Shown: piece by piece, positions 14,017 to 17,215 of the stretch | How the letters are laid out: each line of letters starts with the position of its first letter | Position numbering within the stretch: the first letter of the stretch is position 1 | Assembly: GCA_025455795.1 (NCBI GenBank) | Contig: JALOLW010000020.1 | Location: 1 to 17,215, forward strand | Length of the DNA: 17,215 bases | Direction: 5' to 3' | Source: Spirosomataceae bacterium | GTDB lineage: Bacteria > Bacteroidota > Bacteroidia > Cytophagales > Spirosomataceae | Notes under the pieces: model-generated | Database searches by the model: none | What the model was told of the DNA's origin: nothing | The model's input: only the letters and a program-made list of their open reading frames with translations | Program-made: the position numbers and the translations under genes

Positions 14017-14859
14017 TTAAGTGTCCTTCACTTGCGGGACTTTTTTGTTAGGTATGAGGGTTTTGTCCAAAAGTACAAACTTTTTGAGCTCGACTGCCGC
14101 GCGACAGCCTTTGTTGGGCGAAGATTCATACCGAATCTGCCCTCCGATGATGTTTAGCCGCCCTTCAATGCTCTGTAAACCCAAGCCCACGTTGCGGCTT
14201 AGACTTATTTTTTCTACGTCAAATCCTCGGCCATTGTCTTCTATCACCATGCCAAACGGATGCGGTGGCAGCGACAACTGTACGTGGATATGGTTGGCGT
14301 TGGAGTGTTTGAGGGCGTTGTTGATAAGTTCTTGAGCCACTCGGTAGAGCATCAATTCGGTTTGAGGGGCGAGTCGGTGGTTTTCGTCGCCATTGAGTCC
14401 AAACGTGAGGCGTGTAGCGGGACTGACATTGCTCCTGGCCGTAAATTCCTGCAACGCTGCCGATAGTCCAAAACGCTCCAACGTAGTAGGCACCAACTCC
14501 CGACTGATGCGCCGCACGTGGCTGATGGTTTCGTCGAGGGCTTCGCGTACTTGCGTGGCGAGCCGCTCGGCTTCTTCTTTGGAGCCTAAACGACTGTACA
14601 GGGCATTGAAAGTGAGCTTCGTGACTGACAGCAGTGCGCCTACGTCGTCGTGGAGGTCTTGGGCGATACGCCGCCGCTCGGCTTCGGCAGAGGCCATCGA
14701 AACCTCCAAGAGTTTGCGCTGAAACTCCGTTTCCATCTCTTTTTGACGAATCTGATTGGCCATTTGTTTGCGCTGATAATACACCACAAACAAAATCACA
14801 AACAGCGCCATGATGAGCATCACGCCTGTGCCTATGATAATGCCATAACTTTCGCCCAT
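14017..14859 (-). CDS. Sensor histidine kinase, HisKA_3 / NarL-DesK type
   Basis: The 280-residue kinase has one N-terminal membrane helix (about residues 6-28, IIIGTGVMLIMALFVILFVV) and almost no periplasmic part, so it probably senses within or next to the membrane or through a partner. A short coiled-coil linker leads to the HisKA_3 dimerisation helix with phospho-acceptor His 70 in ERRRIAQDLHDDVGA. The HATPase domain has the N box (QELINNALKH, Asn 180/181), the DNGRGF box (208-213) and GLGLQSI (226-232). All catalytic elements are present. It phosphorylates the response regulator encoded 1 nt downstream. The small sensor part gives no hint of the signal. Confidence 0.95.
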   Translation of the reverse strand: MGESYGIIIGTGVMLIMALFVILFVVYYQRKQMANQIRQKEMETEFQRKLLEVSMASAEAERRRIAQDLHDDVGALLSVTKLTFNALYSRLGSKEEAERLATQVREALDETISHVRRISRELVPTTLERFGLSAALQEFTARSNVSPATRLTFGLNGDENHRLAPQTELMLYRVAQELINNALKHSNANHIHVQLSLPPHPFGMVIEDNGRGFDVEKISLSRNVGLGLQSIEGRLNIIGGQIRYESSPNKGCRAAVELKKFVLLDKTLIPNKKVPQVKDT

Positions 14860-14935
14860 ACTCTTGTGGGTTTTGAAAGCATAAAACTATGAAAAAAAGT
14901 CTTAGACCGAGGTTTTTATTTATTTAACGGTTCAT

Positions 14936-15043
14936 AAAGTAGCTCAAAACGCCATTGTTTCGGGTTTATCAGATGACCTCATCGCCCAAATCACAGGCTT
15001 GTCTGTTGGTCAAATCCAACAGTTGAGAAAGGAGGAGAGATAA
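14936..15043 (+). pseudogene. Short remnant resembling the C-terminal tail of an Rpn / PD-(D/E)XK transposase-like gene
   Basis: The plus-strand frame reads KVAQNAIVSGLSDDLIAQIT, then GLSVGQIQQLRKEER and a TAA stop at 15041-15043. This short helical tail (a GLSDDLIAQITGLSVEQI-like pattern) is, from memory, typical of the end of Rpn-family recombination-promoting nucleases, often annotated as putative transposases. No start or nuclease domain precedes it; an in-frame TAG lies at 14903-14905. The rest of the gene has been lost, probably when flanking DNA was rearranged. The terminator for the next gene begins directly after its stop. The family name rests on pattern memory over about 35 residues. 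Confidence 0.5.
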
Positions 15044-15079
15044 AAAAGAGCCTACTCCTGTATGAAGAGGAATAGGCTC
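15042..15079 (-). terminator. Rho-independent terminator of the small lipoprotein gene
   Basis: The arms GAGCCTA (15048-15054) and TAGGCTC (15073-15079) pair perfectly. After one mismatch, TCCT (15056-15059) pairs with AGGA (15068-15071). On the minus strand the hairpin is followed by six T (A run at 15042-15047). It is placed 20 bp after the lipoprotein stop. Confidence 0.8.
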
Positions 15080-15099
15080 AAAAATTGAATATTTGCTAT

Positions 15100-15522
15100 T
15101 TATCCGCCAAAAGGAGGCATTGGCTTACCACTTCCAGCAGAACCTTCATCTGTTGTTCGAGCATTTGGTACTGTTGTAATTTCTTTGCCATCTTTATCAA
15201 CTGCTACAAAATAGAGGGTGTTTTTGCCATCTTTATCTTTTGCAAAATAAAATGCCAATCCTACTGCCCCTTTTTGGTTTAAAAATTTTTCTAAGGCTAC
15301 TTTCCCAAATGCTACTGCTTTGATTTGGTCAGGGTTGACCTTTTGAAAATTAGAAATTTCATTCCTTACGTTTTCGATTGGAATGATTTTACTAATACTC
15401 TCCGCCACCCGCTGTTCTTCGGCGGTGAGGAGTGATTTTTGAGGGGCTACTGAGGTTTCGGTTTCTTTGTTGCAGCCAAAAATCAAAGCTACAATTACGA
15501 GGGGAAGAAGTGTTTTTTTCAT
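15100..15522 (-). CDS. Small lipoprotein of unknown function
   Basis: The ATG at 15522 starts a lipoprotein signal (MKKTLLPLVIVALIFGC) whose lipobox LIFGC places the lipidated Cys at residue 17. The frame stays open 19 codons further, but that extension would bury the signal. The product is 140 residues. After a short linker come helices (LLTAEEQRVAESISKIIPIENVRNEISNFQKVN), then strands (AFYFAKDKDGKNTLYFVAVDKDGKEITTV) with repeated KDGK turns, and a Gly/Pro-rich tail (GSGKPMPPFGG). I recognise no family. It is probably attached to the inner or outer membrane. It appears monocistronic, with a good terminator downstream; its promoter must lie between 15523 and about 15620, where no consensus -7 element was found. 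Confidence 0.82.
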   Translation of the reverse strand: MKKTLLPLVIVALIFGCNKETETSVAPQKSLLTAEEQRVAESISKIIPIENVRNEISNFQKVNPDQIKAVAFGKVALEKFLNQKGAVGLAFYFAKDKDGKNTLYFVAVDKDGKEITTVPNARTTDEGSAGSGKPMPPFGG

Positions 15523-15599
15523 GGTAATAAAGCGTTTTGAAGGTTGTAAAATCGATTTGGAGGGGTAATAAATTTTCATCTGTTGTCATTATTTGCTTT

Positions 15600-16950
15600 G
15601 ATCAGTCAATCGGGCAGCTGCCTGTGAGTGATACTTAGCCTGATGATGAACTGAACTAACCATCTTAGCAATTGGCTTGTTCTGTATGGAATCATTGAAG
15701 TGGGGTTGGTGCGAAACAGGGACATGCTGGAGGTTACTATATTACTGCTTATTATTCTGTTGGTGTAGTGAGTTGTTGGAGCATACACGGTTGAAGCCAT
15801 GGTGAAGCTCTGGATTATTTATGTAGTGAAACTTTGCGGTTGACTATGTAGCTACAGAGCAGTTACGGCGTCATGCATTCGAAGGTATACCGCGATTGGC
15901 CCGCTTGCCGCCAGAGTTATGGATTGATCGATGGCATTATCGTATCCAGGCATAATACAGATAGGATATTGCATGTTATCTGCTACATTAACTGCGAGAA
16001 GGCAGCCGAGTTTCGCGCCCTAATAGTCATATATTGTCTCAGTACCGGTTATGACCAGTTTTGAGCGAGGAGTGCATGAACATCGAGGTTTACGCGAGCA
16101 AACGAAGCCGTCTTTTTGAGCAATGGTTTCCTTGATCTATACAACGGTAATTTGCAATTATTCAGGTCTGGTTCAGACTCGAATTCGTCCGAGAATTGTT
16201 ACAAAGTCCATACTCTGCATCTCACGAACTGCGCGAGACACATTCGTCTAAGCCGAGCACAAAGCCATTCAAGGCGAAGCGAAGGGACATGGAGCAGTAA
16301 AGGACGGGGAACATTATAAACAAGGAAATCTATTTCGACAGACGGAACTGTAGCCCAGCAGGCTACGAGGCGTTGAGCGCCAAGCGCAAAAAAATTGTCC
16401 TTGTAGTGTTACCACAGTCATAAACAGTTATAAAAATAATGATATTCACATTATTCGTTCGGCCCATGCTCGCATGTCTCAAATATTGTTATTGTGGGGA
16501 CCATAAAGTCATCCGGAGCGCAATAAAACTCATGCAGTGGTTGTTAGTCGACTGTAACTACTCGTGAGTGGCTACTCGTAAATTATCAAATCATCTCAGG
16601 AGCTTCATTAGTGCGTACCGAAAATGTAAAAACCATAAGCAATTGGGGGTCGCGTGTGGTACGAGCCGTTGATGACACATGGTGGTACGGTAACAGTTTG
16701 TATCAGACGTGTTTTCCAAGTGACATCTCGTGCTTTTGTCACAACGTTCAGTTCCCGATGGCGCTGGTCATTTACATGTAGAAACGTGTGGGCGACAGCT
16801 AGAAGGCACGTAACTGACCTTGGGCTGTCGTTCATCAGTATAGATCGACCAAATCACTAACTGTCGATGTCGTCCAGAAATCAGAACGATGCACAGGCGA
16901 CAGGTACGGTTGCCGCATGGCGATAATGGCGGAACTAAATGGATGAATTG
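15600..16950. other. Long non-coding stretch of unusual, random-like composition
   Basis: I find no supportable gene in about 1.35 kb. The longest open frames are about 60-75 codons, overlap each other on opposite strands, and match nothing I recognise. Hand counts over 15901-16200 give about 44% G+C with all four bases fairly even (A 77, C 61, G 72, T 90). Long homopolymers, common elsewhere in this window, are almost absent. No tRNA, rRNA fragment, direct-repeat array or insertion-sequence end was recognised. Small hairpins occur (for example AATAATG / CATTATT at 16435-16455) at about the rate expected by chance. Edges are approximate. Confidence 0.6.
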
Positions 16951-17128
16951 ATAAATTATTACTTGCACTTGGCAAAATTCGCTTCAATGCTGATCTGTAT
17001 ACTCTGCATTCTGGTTACTTTTGCGTTCTTGCCCTCAAAGTGGCAAGAATGAAATAAGTAAGAATATAATAATAAAAATGAATAATTTTTCTCTCTCTAA
17101 CGCTTGTTATAACGATCAGAGTGGTAAC
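16951..17128. other. AT-rich intergenic segment with a small hairpin
   Basis: Composition drops sharply in G+C from here (12 of 60 bases in 17041-17100). TTCTTGCC (17026-17033) and GGCAAGAA (17042-17049) form a perfect 8-bp stem with an 8-nt loop and no adjacent T run. TACTTTTG at 17016-17023 fits a Bacteroidota -7 element but has no clear -33 partner. GTTATAAC at 17106-17113 is an 8-bp palindrome. No coding frame is supported. Confidence 0.5.
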
Positions 17129-17212
17129 AAATACTCAAAAGAAAGTATTTAAATACTTTCCAAATACTTCAGAATTTTTGAGTATTTAAATACTATTTAA
17201 ATACCAAATACC
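17129..17212. repeat. Cluster of TATTTAAATA palindromes and AAATAC half-sites at the right edge
   Basis: GAAAGTATTTAAATACTTTC at 17141-17160 is a perfect 20-bp palindrome. Its 14-bp core AGTATTTAAATACT recurs exactly at 17181-17194, and a 10-bp version TATTTAAATA lies at 17194-17203. AAATAC[T/C] half-sites start at 17129, 17151, 17162, 17188, 17199 and 17206. An outer pair, AAATACTCAAAA (17129-17140) and TTTTGAGTATTT (17176-17187), is also complementary. The arrangement suits repeated binding sites for a dimeric protein (operator or iteron-like) or a nested hairpin. The cluster is cut by the window end, so its associated gene is unseen. Confidence 0.75.
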
Positions 17213-17215
17213 CAT

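Noticed and set aside
16160..16200. tRNA-like or structured fold around GTCTG-GTT-CAGAC and CGAATTCG
   Set aside because: Only short chance-level stems are present; no acceptor stem, anticodon arm or CCA context can be assembled.
16608..16860. Overlapping opposite-strand open frames of 68-75 codons
   Set aside because: Lengths are as expected by chance in non-coding DNA at this base composition, and neither product is recognisable.
17106..17128. Integron attC-like site (GTTATAAC, TAACGC)
   Set aside because: The core-site pairs do not line up into an attC fold, and no integrase or cassette genes are present.
15600..17215. CRISPR array, retron, diversity-generating element or prophage in the right-hand non-coding region
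   Set aside because: No regularly spaced repeats, reverse transcriptase, recombinase, cas or phage gene is visible. The palindromes at the edge are irregularly spaced and contain no unique spacers.

Overview
The window looks like chromosomal DNA of a Bacteroidota bacterium, most likely order Cytophagales (Spirosoma/Runella-like; this placement is an inference from protein style). Supporting signs are a DUF5690 membrane protein, a TIGR02453/DUF2461 protein, a large thioester alpha-2-macroglobulin, leaders with almost no Shine-Dalgarno sequences, apparent TTG starts, and short dispersed repeats of kinds common in that phylum. Coding DNA has a middling G+C content and the genes are densely packed as far as about 15.5 kb.

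Layout. (1) 2-3250: the C-terminal 1083 codons of an alpha-2-macroglobulin, cut by the left edge. It carries two palindrome-derived inserts and a heptamer repeat inside its reading frame. (2) 3251-3728: a non-coding gap with a weak terminator and a sigma-54-like promoter sequence. (3) 3729-7046: a co-directional block of rpoN (sigma-54), a divergent PAP2-like membrane protein, a PaaG-like enoyl-CoA hydratase/isomerase and an ABM-fold small protein. (4) 7180-8427: a DUF5690 transporter-like membrane protein. (5) 8540-10932, minus strand: a DciA-like DUF721 protein, a secreted beta-lactamase-fold serine hydrolase and a DUF2461 protein, with two dispersed repeats between them. (6) 11026-12576: trpS followed 3 nt later by a canonical PAP2 phosphatase, ending in a perfect 19-bp bidirectional terminator. 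(7) 12627-14859, minus strand: a NarL-type histidine kinase and response regulator pair, then a secreted coiled-coil protein. (8) 14936-15043: a short remnant resembling the tail of an Rpn/PD-(D/E)XK transposase-like gene. (9) 15100-15522, minus strand: a small lipoprotein.

From about 15.6 kb to 16.95 kb no gene can be supported. This stretch has near-even base composition, stops in every frame and none of the texture of the rest of the window. It is followed by about 250 bp of AT-rich DNA that ends, at the window edge, in a cluster of TATTTAAATA palindromes including a perfect 20-bp one.

Most genes are housekeeping or envelope functions. No complete defence system, CRISPR array, prophage or intact insertion sequence was found. 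The most unusual features are the in-frame palindromic inserts in the macroglobulin gene, the palindrome cluster at the right edge, and the anomalous non-coding block before it.
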